Below the pieces are notes generated by a model. The model did no database searches. It was given only the letters and a program-made list of their open reading frames with translations, and had not been told where the DNA came from. The position numbers and the translations under genes were made by a program. DNA of 64,000 nucleotides, from NCBI GenBank assembly GCA_914767935.1, contig OU612045.1, positions 135,638,680 through 135,702,679 of the forward strand, given 5' to 3'. Positions 55,298 to 64,000 of this stretch are shown here, piece by piece. This stretch comes from Coremacera marginata. Its lineage: Eukaryota; Arthropoda; Insecta; Diptera; Sciomyzidae. Positions within the stretch are counted from its first letter, which is position 1, and each line of letters starts with the position of its first letter.

Positions 55298-55413
55298 AAT
55301 TTTAAAAATGCGATTTTCGGACTCAGCGTCATTCAAAACGTCCATCGCAAAAGGAATTTCAAAAAAATATTTCATGTACAGATTTTTTTTTTACAATTTG
55401 ATATATATATAGA
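53241..55413 (-). mobile_element. Helitron family A, copy 4 (complete, 2.17 kb)
   Basis: The minus-strand 5' end TCTATATATATATCAAATTG is at 55413, with A before it (plus-strand T at 55414). The 3' end at 53241 has CTAG and the CCCGAGTTAAGCCGGG hairpin. All marks of a Helitron are present: TC start, hairpin, CTRR end, A/T target. Minisatellite units run from 53785 to 55140. There is no Rep/helicase, so it is non-autonomous. The right flank is a TAGATAGATA microsatellite. Confidence 0.9.
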
Positions 55414-55455
55414 TATAGATAGATAATATATATAGATAGATAGTTAGATAGATTA
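55414..55455. repeat. TAGA/TATA microsatellite
   Basis: Irregular TAGATAGATA and ATATATATAGATAG repeats directly beside the Helitron 5' end. They are possibly remains of the AT-rich 5' ends of the other tandem copies. Confidence 0.75.
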
Positions 55456-55976
55456 ACTTATTAACTTACTTTTCTTTATCTATTTTTCACACATTTGCTG
55501 CAGTTTCCATTTTTTAAAACTTAATTACAACAAAGCAATTATATAACTTACGTATGATTTAAAACAAAAACACAGATAAAAGCAACAAATGAGTTTTAAC
55601 GAAACTCCTACGTGTCAGCACAATTCAGTATTGAGCAGTGTTTCCACTTTTTAAAGCCCAAATTCCTCAAATTTAAATAATGTTGCAACTAATTCAGAAA
55701 CACTGCACAAAATGAGCGTTAAATACTGTAATCGTAGGTTTGAACATAGGAAGTTACAATACTTACAAATCGTGAAAACATCGCATCAATGGTTGTACCA
55801 TATCTAGTCGTTCTCAGTGTTCTACCAGAAACTAAATCGTAATTAACTTTTTCCTTTTAAAAAATGTTATTAATCGCAGTTAATAAAAAAATAAAAAATG
55901 TCCTCAAATTTTCCATATATTTTCTCTTTGAGATTAATTAGTGGACATATTTTGTATTAAATGTCCCGTTATGTCG
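55456..55976. other. Stretch without recognisable feature
   Basis: No gene or repeat recognised. Confidence 0.4.
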
Positions 55977-56111
55977 TAAACGAAATGGTGATTTCAGCCC
56001 TTGAAAGGACTCTGACCGAGCTTCTTATGATTAATTGTGTTGTGTGTGTTGTGAAATGTTTGAACACAAATGATTTAGAACTGGACCTACCAGCTTTATG
56101 CCAACTTCGGA
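55977..56111 (-). mobile_element. tRNA-derived SINE, copy E: 3' half
   Basis: The tail side of the SINE (AAACGAAATGGTGATTTCAG to TGCCAACTTCGGA) ends abruptly where CCAGTGTTGTCACTTAGT begins. The head half lies at 57826-57966 in the same orientation, and about 45 bp of the middle are missing. The two pieces are best explained as one SINE split by an insert. Confidence 0.8.
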
Positions 56112-57825
56112 CCAGTGTTGTCACTTAGTAAAATTTCATCCAACCAAATCTTTGCTTAAAACCTACCAAAATTGTTCTCAGCCTACCAAAAATTCAAAAC
56201 ACGTAAAAATTAGGTTTGTATGGAGAACTACTTTTATTAAATTAAAAACAAAACAAATAAAATCCATATACTTTGCTCAATTAGCAAAGTATAAATAAAA
56301 AAAAAAAACATTCATATACATATGTACACACAAGATACACAAAAACAAAATAGCGTTTTATTAATTTTTGAGATCCCATTTTGCAGAATAAAAATATTTT
56401 TAAATTAAATTTATTTGAAATTTGAAGATTGTACAATAGGGTGGTGCGATTTGAACATCTTAATGGGCGCTTCGCGTTTCTGATTCTTGGGATTGTACTG
56501 AGCAAAAGAGTCCACTAGACCATACGTCTACGGTGAAAATCGAGCTTCCAGATTTTGACTTGCAGTTTTTTCTCAGACTTTATTTATATGGAAAATTTGC
56601 AAATTTTCTTGGGCTTATATTTCGTAAACTATTTAAAATTTTGACTTATTTTCAAAAGTAAAGTTGTAGCTATTGTTTCGGGGTACAATTTCTCTGAACA
56701 TAATACTTAGAAAAAACGTCGTTTGCATGGTCAAAAAGTCGAAAATGTAGAAAACTAACCACTTATTATCACGTGTTTTGGATATTTTGGCCTACAACAG
56801 CCAAACCATTGAGATTTCCGATCAAAAATTGTAGCCAAGACAATAGTTAAGAACTCTCTAGTACATCGCAAAAGCATTGGAACGCTCCTTCAGGCAGCTT
56901 TGGCCTTGTGAAAGTGCAAATTTTTCGTGAAAATATTGATAAATTACCATTTTCAGTTGTTCATAGCGCAAAATCATAAAAATGTTCTATTTCTTATTTT
57001 TTTCCACTTTTTTTATCCAAAAATATAATGTCTTTTTTTTTTTGTTTTGTTCAATATTTATTTTGAAAATTATGAGAAATTCATTTAAAGTACAAAGTAA
57101 TTGTATTGGTAGAGACAAGGTATGAATCAAAAAGAAAGCAATTATTGTTTTAAACGATTTCACATCAAAAATTCCAATTCAGTGTATTTTTCATTCAAGG
57201 ATTGCATTCCAAATCTTTTCGAGATTCCATACGAGGCGCTTTCTTTCGGCCTTCTGTTGCTGGTGGTGGCACTTCGAGGATGTTAACAAAAATTACACTG
57301 CACTATTAAAGTGTTAAACACTTATTAAATTGTTATTTAATTAAACACTTATTAGCAAAACTTACTTATGCTGCTGGTGGTGGCAATCGAAAACGTTGGC
57401 CAGCGAAAGCAGAAAATTTGCGCCGCGCTGATTTGTACTGGTGGTGATGGCACTTTGAGGACGTTGGCCAGCGAAAGAAGCAAGAAATTTGCGTTCCACT
57501 TGCTTATGTTGCTGGTGGTGGCATTTGCAGGATGTTAACAAAAATGTTTAAGAAAAATTTAACTAATGCATCGTCGGCCAACGAAAAAATTAAATTTTGT
57601 GCGGAAAACTTAACTTTCACACCGCTTTTCTGTTTCGAAATGCTTTTTTCTAGTTTTTCTAACATTTCTCAGCAGTTTTTGCAAGGAAACGTCAAAAATT
57701 ATCAGCATACGTCAAATCGTTGTCAGGCAGACAATTGAGCTGCCGACTGAGAAAATGTGAATGTGTTAGTAAAAAATGTGTGAGTGTATTGGGATTGTTA
57801 AGACAAATTGTCTGGTGTAGACGCT
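56112..57825. mobile_element. Unclassified 1.7-kb insert splitting a SINE
   Basis: The insert starts CCAGTGTTGTCAC and ends GTGTAGACGCTGGG (reverse complement CCCAGCGTCTACAC). The first bases are loosely inverted (CCAGTGT/CCAGCGT). No transposase was recognised. Its right part (57250-57540) is a G-rich tandem region. Because SINE bases are missing, target duplications cannot be seen, and a deletion or rearrangement is possible instead of a transposition. Confidence 0.5.
57250..57535 (+). repeat. Degenerate tandem repeats with GCTGGTGGTGGCA core
   Basis: Four blocks of TTGCTGGTGGTGGCA-type sequence occur near 57255, 57370, 57437 and 57509. Each is followed by a diverged CGAGGATGTTAACAAAAA or GAGGACGTTGGCCAGCGAAA. 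GC content is well above the surroundings. The function is unknown. Confidence 0.65.
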
Positions 57826-57966
57826 GGGTGAGGTTTGTCATTGTCTGCAGAGAGGTGACGGCCGAACAGAAAAATGAATTCAATTGAAAAACTTTCAGTG
57901 TCAAATGGCGGATTCGCACCTGGGTTCTCTGGCGTATGAGCCACACACTCTACCCACTACGCCACA
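57826..57966 (-). mobile_element. tRNA-derived SINE, copy E: tRNA-like head half
   Basis: Same orientation as the fragment at 55977. It holds TGAGGTTTGTCATTGTCTGC, GAGAGGTGACGGCCGAACAG, a B box region with one change (GGATTCGCACC near 57909) and the A box region CCACTACGCCA (57954-57964). Confidence 0.8.
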
Positions 57967-58879
57967 GCAAGTTTTATTTAATTAAATCGGTTGAAAATTC
58001 GTCGAGTTATTCAATATAAAGAATTTCTACTACACTACAAAATCACCAAAATAGCTTTGTTTTGCTTGTTATTACTTGTGAAAAGCTCAGTTCAGGCAAA
58101 TTAGCACGAAAAACAACGATTTTGTGCTGTTTTTAACAGATTAATGCTTAAAATTTAAAATTAAATAGCTCAACGAGATTTTAACTATTTTCTATGAAAT
58201 AAAATTTGTTGGATTTATAATTAACCAAGCTTTTATATTATTATCAACTGTAATAAAAGCGCACTTTTAACAAGCTACTCGTATCAGTAACGGCTACGAT
58301 GCGAATGCGCACATATTCAAACACACAAAATTTTTTGTTTTGCTTTGCTGAGCATTAACAGATGAGCAGGGAGCAACATGGAGTTTATTGAAATTCTCGC
58401 AACACAAACTCGTGAATAGAAAACGACCAAGCAATGCGTGGCATCGGCGATCATTTCATACAAATCTTTACATTTTAATTAAATATATTTACTTTTAAAA
58501 TTTCTAAAGGAAAATACCCCTCTGTGCTGTAGCATAAATACCATACAATATTCTAAAACTAGTACAGTCATTTGGGGGGAAAAAACGAGGTTACCTGGAA
58601 AGTTTTCCGGGAGTTGTGAAAATGGGTGCATTTTATAGATTACGATGTGCTCTTTCCAAATTTCGACTTTGCCACCTCGTATTGTTGCCGCTCGCGCCGC
58701 CATTTTGGCAAAATGGTGCTAAAAAATAAAATTTATTTTGGTATTTTTTGTATGATATTTTTAAAATAAGAGATTATGTATTTGAGATTTGCGGTAAAAA
58801 ACACAAACCAACTATTTCGATGTTAAATTAGGTGAAGAATCTGATTCTGGACTTGGAACTACAGAATAATTTAGTCTGG
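57967..58879. other. Stretch without recognisable feature
   Basis: No gene recognised. A less AT-biased patch lies at 58560-58720. Confidence 0.4.
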
Positions 58880-59430
58880 TGCCACCAAACTCAGTGTAAA
58901 ATTGAGATTTTCCGATTATTTTGATACTATATGTTTATGCATACCCATTAAGTCGATCCTGATGATGAAACAAAATATGTTTAAAATAAAAAACATAACG
59001 CATATGTTTTTGAAAATCGAGTCCAACTTTTTTGACATGGAGCTATACAATAAATGGGTTATATTGCAAAAGTGTGAGATTGTGTTAAGAGAATGAAGAA
59101 TCGCGAAATCTCAGTTTAATTTATCAAAAACTGAAGCGACTCAAAGCAAACACCGTTATTTTTCGTGATTTATTTTTTGAGTTTCACGTTTGTTTATTTA
59201 AAGGATATTAAAATAAGTTTTAAATCAACTAGATCAACCATTACATAAGTGAAAAATGTCGCTGAATCGGATGCTATCATTAGAATTTGCAAAAACTTAT
59301 TTTTCAGTTTCCAGCGCTATGTAAAGTCACACAGTTTTATTTTTTTGTGCAATTTTTGTTTTCACCACATCAACCGAACTAGATGACACAGTTAAACGGA
59401 AATAGATTAGGGTTTTAGTAAATTTTATGT
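58880..59430 (+). repeat. Dispersed repeat U1, copy 3
   Basis: Shares GAATGAAGAATCGCGAAATC, CAAAGCAAACACCGTTATTT and TTTAAAGGATATTAAAA with the copies at 39500, 41661 and (inverted) 63430. Its right part, 59310-59430, matches 41950-42060 in reverse complement. Unclassified; no ORF. Confidence 0.6.
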
Positions 59431-60301
59431 AGATGATTTACAAAAAAATTACAATATTTAAAATATTTATTTTAATTATTAAAATATATAATTATTATAT
59501 TTTAGTTATTGGTAAAAATTCAAACTTTTTGACTGTATTATTTATTAACTCTGACAGGGGCGGATCCAGGAAAATATTGTGGGGGATTTTAAAAATATTA
59601 ATATACGCCATATATGTATCGTCGTCGGGCGTGCAATACCACGTATTAGCCACTTGCACATACACACAGACGGTATTAGTAAAACTCCAACCCGTTCAAC
59701 CGGTCCTCACTAGTTTTGCTTCGCAGACACGTTTCTTAATCTGCGTAGAGTCTATGAAACTGTGAAAAAGCTTTGCTTCTCTCGTGTGTCAAACGACGCA
59801 CCTGTGTTTTTTTTTTTTGCAGTTGTACACGGTATACAAGTATACCCGGTATACACGGCAGAGATCTGCACAAGCCTACTAGAAATTCAAGCTTTTCCAA
59901 GAACTTGAATTCTAGTATGTATCCAAACTTGAAAAAGCAAGCTTTGGCCTGCTTATAAAAATACCAAACAATTTCAATTCACGTTGGCTTGCATGTTGAG
60001 GCTTACTATGTCGGGTAAGAAAGCTGAAATGCTTGAAACGTTCGGCAAAAGCTTGCAAGCTCGTAAGTATCCAATGAATTGAATTAAAAGCAAGTATCCG
60101 AAAAAATTCAATTAGCTTGTTTAGGAAAATCATAAGCGTATTAAGACTTTTAAGGGTTCTGTGGACTCCGTGGTTGGCAGTTTTAGGGGGTAGCTGATTT
60201 TGAAATTGACGTAAAAATTTAAAATTCAAGATGACGAATAGAGTTGCCACCTTGATTTTTTTTTTTATTTTTGCGAATTCTTGTTATTTTGAATTTCATA
60301 T

Positions 60302-60800
60302 ATTAAGGGGTGAACGTCAAAACACGTGTTAAACTGTTCACTGTAAGTCAAATTGTAAGTCAAACACATGTTACGGCCCCTCTCTAAGAATATGGCGAAT
60401 GGGGGCACATAGACCCCCTATTCGTGTGTCTCAAGAATGCTTCCTCCCTTAGCAACCCACAAAAATGTTTAGTTTTTACCTATTTTGCCACTTTTTCGAG
60501 ATATGAAACAACATAAAATTTAAATATATCGAAAAATCTTCGAAAAATCCTCGTCAAATCTTCGAAAAAGAAGAAAAAGTGCCATATCTCGAAGGGCAAG
60601 CAAGATAGGTAAAAATTAACTATATTTAGGGGCCTTGTAAGGGAGGTAGCATTTCTGAGACGCACAAAGAGAGGGGTCTATCAGCCCCCATTTGCTACAT
60701 TTTTAGGGGGGACACGTCGAAACACGTGTTTAACTGTCCACTGCAAGTCAAATTGTAAGTCAAACACGTGTTTCGGGACCCCCTCAAAAATATAGCAAAT
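60302..60800. repeat. Foldback with duplicated GTCAAACACGTGTT arms inside the inner hAT
   Basis: Two direct copies of a block of about 110 bp (60306-60420 and 60704-60810: AAACACGTGTT, ACTGTCCACTGCAAGTCAAA) flank an inverted repeat, 60395-60705. Its arms share ATGGCGAATGGGGG / CCCCCATTTGCTACAT and TTTTTACCTATTTTGCC / GGCAAGCAAGATAGGTAAAA, with the centre near 60550. Confidence 0.7.
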
Positions 60801-60809
60801 GGTGGGCCT

Positions 60810-61480
60810 ATTTTTACCTATTGTTCGCTCCAGCACCGAATTCGTAAAAATAAAAAATTTTTAGGTGGCAACACTATTAACCATCTTAAATTTTAAAATT
60901 CTGACATCAGATTCGAAGGCAGTGACCCCTTAACACTGTTAAATAGTGTTTAAGACTCTTAAAACCACATTTTGGTAGGTGGCAACACTATTATAAAAAA
61001 AAATTACACAATTTCGAAATTCTGGCAGTGGATTCGAACTCAGCGACCCATTTTTACCTAGTGTTTGTTCCAGCATCGAATTCGTGAAAATAAAAAAAAT
61101 TTTATGTGGCAACACTATTAACCATCTTAAATTTTAAAATTCTGACATCAGATTCGAAGTCAGCGATCCATTCACACTGTTAAATTATGTTTAAAACTCT
61201 TAAAAATACATTTTGGTAGGTGGCAACACTGTTATAAAAAAAATTACACAATTTTGAAATTCTGGTCAACGTATTCGGACTCAGCGAGCAATTTTTACCT
61301 AGTGTTTGCTCCAGCACCGAATTCGTGAAAATAAAAAAATTTTAGGTGGCAGCACTAATAACCATCTCGAATTTTAAAATTCTGACATCAGATTCGAAGT
61401 CAGCGACCCCTTAACACTGTTAAATGGGGTTTAAACCCTTAAAAATTAATTTTACTAGGTGGCAACACTCGCCATCTTGA
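60810..61480 (+). repeat. 240-bp tandem repeat inside the inner hAT (about 2.7 units)
   Basis: The marker CAGCACCGAATTCGT / CAGCATCGAATTCGT recurs at 60831, 61071 and 61312, a period of 240-241 bp. Units include GGTGGCAACACTATTAACCA, CATCAGATTCGAAGTCAGCG and ACACTGTTAAAT. Similarity between units is high, so the amplification is fairly recent. Confidence 0.88.
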
Positions 61481-63429
61481 ATTTTAAATTTTTACATTAA
61501 TTAAAACAATCAATTAAAACCCCTTAAAACTGCCAACCACAAAGTCCACAGAACTCTTAGAAGTCCAAATACGCTTAAGCTTTTCCTACACAAGCTCATT
61601 GAATTTTTTGGATACTTGCCTTCAATTTCAAGCTTTTCAAGCTTTTTGCCGAAGGCATCAATTTTTCCTTTACTTGGGACTTCGTGCCATTCGCTTGTAA
61701 GCTAGCATACTTGTAAGTCGCAAGCTGTCGTGAGCTTATTTATTTTCAATCACAAGTCAGACTTGATTGAACATTATCAAGCTCAAGCTAGCTTGAACTT
61801 GTCTTTTAAGCAAGTACTTGAAATCGATTTCAAGTAGGCTTGTGCAGTTCTCTGATACACGGCATACATTTGGACAGTAGTAAAACCATTATATTTTCAA
61901 ACCGTTAGTCCTAAAAAAAAAATGTTTTGGAGATATTTAAGAGATCTTCGTTGATCTTCTTTATTAATTTAAATTTTTTGGAAACTAATTCACATTTTTC
62001 AAGGTTACCACTACTATTTTTTTTTCAAAAACTCCATACACAGTTTTTTCATACAAACACTTTCAAACTAATAGTGGTATTTTTAGTATTTTTTGTACTT
62101 CTTACTGTATTTTTTAATTTTTTCAGATTGTATACCTCCTAGGGCTTTTCTTTAATCAAGGAATAAAAGAAAGCAAAAAATTATAAAAATACTAAAACTA
62201 ACATTTTTGATTTAAGATGAAAGTATTTTTTACATAAAAATTGTGTAGGCAGTTTTTTAAAAATTCTATTAAACTAGAAAGCATTAATTCTTCGACGTAC
62301 AATTTTGAGAATGCAGTAAGGATGAATGCCTCCACAGGACGATGCTTTGAAAATTCCAAAAAAATAGTCGTGCTGAACTTGAGAAATTAAATTTTAAGTG
62401 GTAAAAAAAATTACATTTTTCATTAATATGTTGGTAAAGCCTGTATGATACTTAATTAAATTGATCATTGAAAATTATAACTAGAGCAGTTCAAATAGCA
62501 CGAATGCATGGATTCAATTGGTGTGAGTGAGTATGCATATGGTACGAATTGGAGAAAAATTTGTAGGACCGACTTTTTTTTTTTTGCAATTTTTTTTTTG
62601 CCGTTTCTTTCAATTCGTTCTTTGTTAAGTTTCAATCAAATATTTACTGTGCTGTTAATAATTAATTTGACATTTTTAGAGTAAACTAAACTATTTAATA
62701 TAAATGTATGCTGAATTGGAATTGATGTGTGTAGCTAATATTAATTTATTTAATGCAGCTGCTCTTAAAAACACCAGATATAAAAAGTAACAACGTTTAT
62801 CCTTTTCTTACAAAATATGTCTGTCCTGCACACGCGCCACTTGTTGTTTTGGACAAAAAAATTGGACAAAAAAAAAATTAAGTATTATACGGGCATAAGA
62901 AACTGCACATTTAAAAATGTGAAATATGATAAAGATCTCTTAAAAATATCCTGAACATTTTTTTGTAAGACTTAAAGTTTTGAAGATATAGTTGTTTTCC
63001 TTCATGTCCGAATGACAATTTTTAATTTTTTTTTATTTTAAGCTGTGTAAAAATTTAAAAAAAAAATTAAATATATATGATAATATTTTTATTTTTTAAG
63101 TTCTATTGACGAGCACAATTTGAAAAAAATCGATATCGTCAAAATCACTTTTTGGACAAAAACGTCCGATTTGACATCGATTTGACATCGCTGATGTAAG
63201 ACTTTTTACAGCTAAGGGCGCGATGTCGCAAAAAACATAAAAAAACAGGAACAGAACTCAGGTGTTAATATTTAAAATAAATTATTAAAAATTCGATGTT
63301 TTTCTCTTTAGCACCCTTAGACCACATAATAAACACTAGTACATCAAATTTAAATACAGGTTCTCCGAGAATTTCGGGGGGTTTGAACCCCCAAAATTTC
63401 TCCTGAATCCGCGCCTAACCTCTGAATAT

Positions 63430-63770
63430 TTTTTTTTTTTTTTTTGTTTTTGGATGGTAGGGGAAAATATTTTGTTGCTTGGCAATGGTTCACCAATGGA
63501 TTTAAAACCAATTTTAATATCCTTTAATTTTAATAGTCAAAAGTGAGACTCTTAAGAAACCACACAAAATAACGGTTTTTGCTTTGAGTTGCCTCAGTTT
63601 GTTTGAGACATTAAACTAAAATTTCGTGATTCTTCATTCTCCCACCACTTTTCACAATTTCTACCGCTTGCATGGATCAGGAACATTTTTGGATTTAAGT
63701 TCAAAACTTAACTTATCAACTATACATGTCACTATATCTCTAGTTATTGTTGACCATTTTAGAAAAGTTA
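63430..63770 (-). repeat. Dispersed repeat U1, copy 4 (inverted), with oligo(A) end
   Basis: The reverse complement of this stretch reads GCAATAACTAGAGATATAGT... and then AGAATGAAGAATCACGAAAT, ...GGATATTAAAATTGG, ending CATCCAAAAACA and a run of A (plus-strand T-run near 63428-63445). It matches copies 1 to 3. It lies next to the outer hAT, opposite in orientation to copy 3 on the other side. Confidence 0.65.
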
Positions 63771-64000
63771 AACACTGATCAAATTTTAAAAACTTTCTTG
63801 TTAAAAAGAAGATTTCCTTACTATACATATACATTTGGGTTCTAGCTTAACTTAATAGAATCAATAGGCAATAACTTGAGACATTTGGTAATGTTTTCAT
63901 GACTCGGAGATAGGAGGATCCGGATCCGCCTCATATCTGAGCCACTACCGTTTTGTAACACTTTCTTGAATATAAAATCGTTTTACTTAAAATTTTTTTC
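63771..64000. other. Window end, no recognised feature
   Basis: AT-rich with a GGATCCGGATCCG patch near 63917-63929; no gene seen. Confidence 0.4.

Larger units (their letters stand above)
59859..61854. mobile_element. hAT-type element, inner (1996 bp), perfect 8-bp duplication
   Basis: The inverted ends are CAGAGATCTGCACAAGCCTA and, reverse complement of the right end, CAGAGAACTGCACAAGCCTA, both continuing CT and AGAAATTC/TGAAATCG. Perfect 8-bp direct repeats ATACACGG flank it (59851-59858 and 61855-61862). Both subterminal regions, about 200 bp each, are dense in CAAGCTT/AAGCTTG words. No transposase. It inserted into the outer element and is younger. Confidence 0.92.
59555..63417. mobile_element. 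hAT-type element, outer (3.9 kb with nested element)
   Basis: The left end is CAGGGGCGGATCCAGGAAAA; the right end, reverse complement, is TAGGCGCGGATTCAGGAGAA, followed by a G-run on both sides. Flanking 8-bp direct repeats AACTCTGA (59547-59554) and ACCTCTGA (63418-63425) match at 7 of 8 bases. CAGGGGCGGATCC-type ends with an 8-bp duplication fit the hAT superfamily. Without the nested element it is about 1.86 kb, with no transposase recognised. Part of its interior (59745-59805) is shared with 26068-26130. Confidence 0.8.

Noticed and set aside
55456..58879. Second half of the Tc1-like transposase to the right of the Helitron cluster
   Set aside because: I looked for catalytic-domain motifs after 55413 and found none, so a simple split by the Helitrons is not supported.

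Overview
The window looks like repeat-rich, AT-rich nuclear DNA of an insect. The best guess is a higher fly, possibly a tephritid-like dipteran. The reasons are mariner, Tc1 and Tigger transposases of insect type, insect-style non-LTR retrotransposons, animal Helitrons, a tRNA-derived SINE family, and patches of CAA/CAG-rich unique sequence typical of fly introns and intergenic DNA. The species is inference; no marker gene is present. No rRNA, functional tRNA gene, CRISPR array, bacterial operon or confident host protein-coding gene was found. The only complete recognisable gene is a Tigger/pogo transposase of about 503 residues, encoded by two exons inside a complete transposon (44108-46370).

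Layout. 1-2.9 kb: featureless AT-rich DNA. 2.9-4.1 kb: decayed mariner split by a 111-bp piggyBac-type element. 4.8-7.7 kb: three non-autonomous Helitrons of different families. 10.9-12.1 kb: a hAT-type MITE and a full SINE with target duplication. 14.4-17.4 kb: two different non-LTR elements, on opposite strands. 18.4 kb: one possible small secreted-peptide ORF. 19.3-23.0 kb: a 3.7-kb terminal-inverted-repeat element holding a near-complete cecropia-type mariner. 26.3-27.0 kb: a 600-bp palindrome with a tRNA-like promoter in each arm. 28.5-30.9 kb: a Helitron with a 142-bp minisatellite, split by an irritans-type mariner. 31.3-32.5 kb and 48.6-55.4 kb: four copies of another minisatellite-bearing Helitron, three of them joined head to tail. 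34.8-41.6 kb: MITEs, a SINE and two reverse-transcriptase fragments, one split by a Helitron. 43.3-46.8 kb: a retroelement 3' end, the Tigger element and another SINE. 56-58 kb: a SINE split by a 1.7-kb insert. 59.5-63.4 kb: a hAT-type element inserted inside another hAT-type element.

The most interesting structure is the Helitron minisatellite at 31.3-32.5 and 48.6-55.4 kb. Each unit of about 142 bp carries a CAGCGCCCTCTGGTG-type block, whose reverse complement resembles the CTCF insulator core. About 40 such blocks, conserved or variant, lie in this window, so a mobile element may have built an array of architectural-protein sites. Also notable are the apparently intact Tigger transposase with a C-terminal PCNA-binding motif, a SINE family ending in a palindrome plus a T-run, and a series of nested insertions whose ends and target duplications can be read directly.

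The genes do not work together as a pathway. The window is a layered record of transposition: DNA transposons, Helitrons, LINEs and SINEs inserted into one another, with short islands of probable host intergenic or intronic sequence between them.
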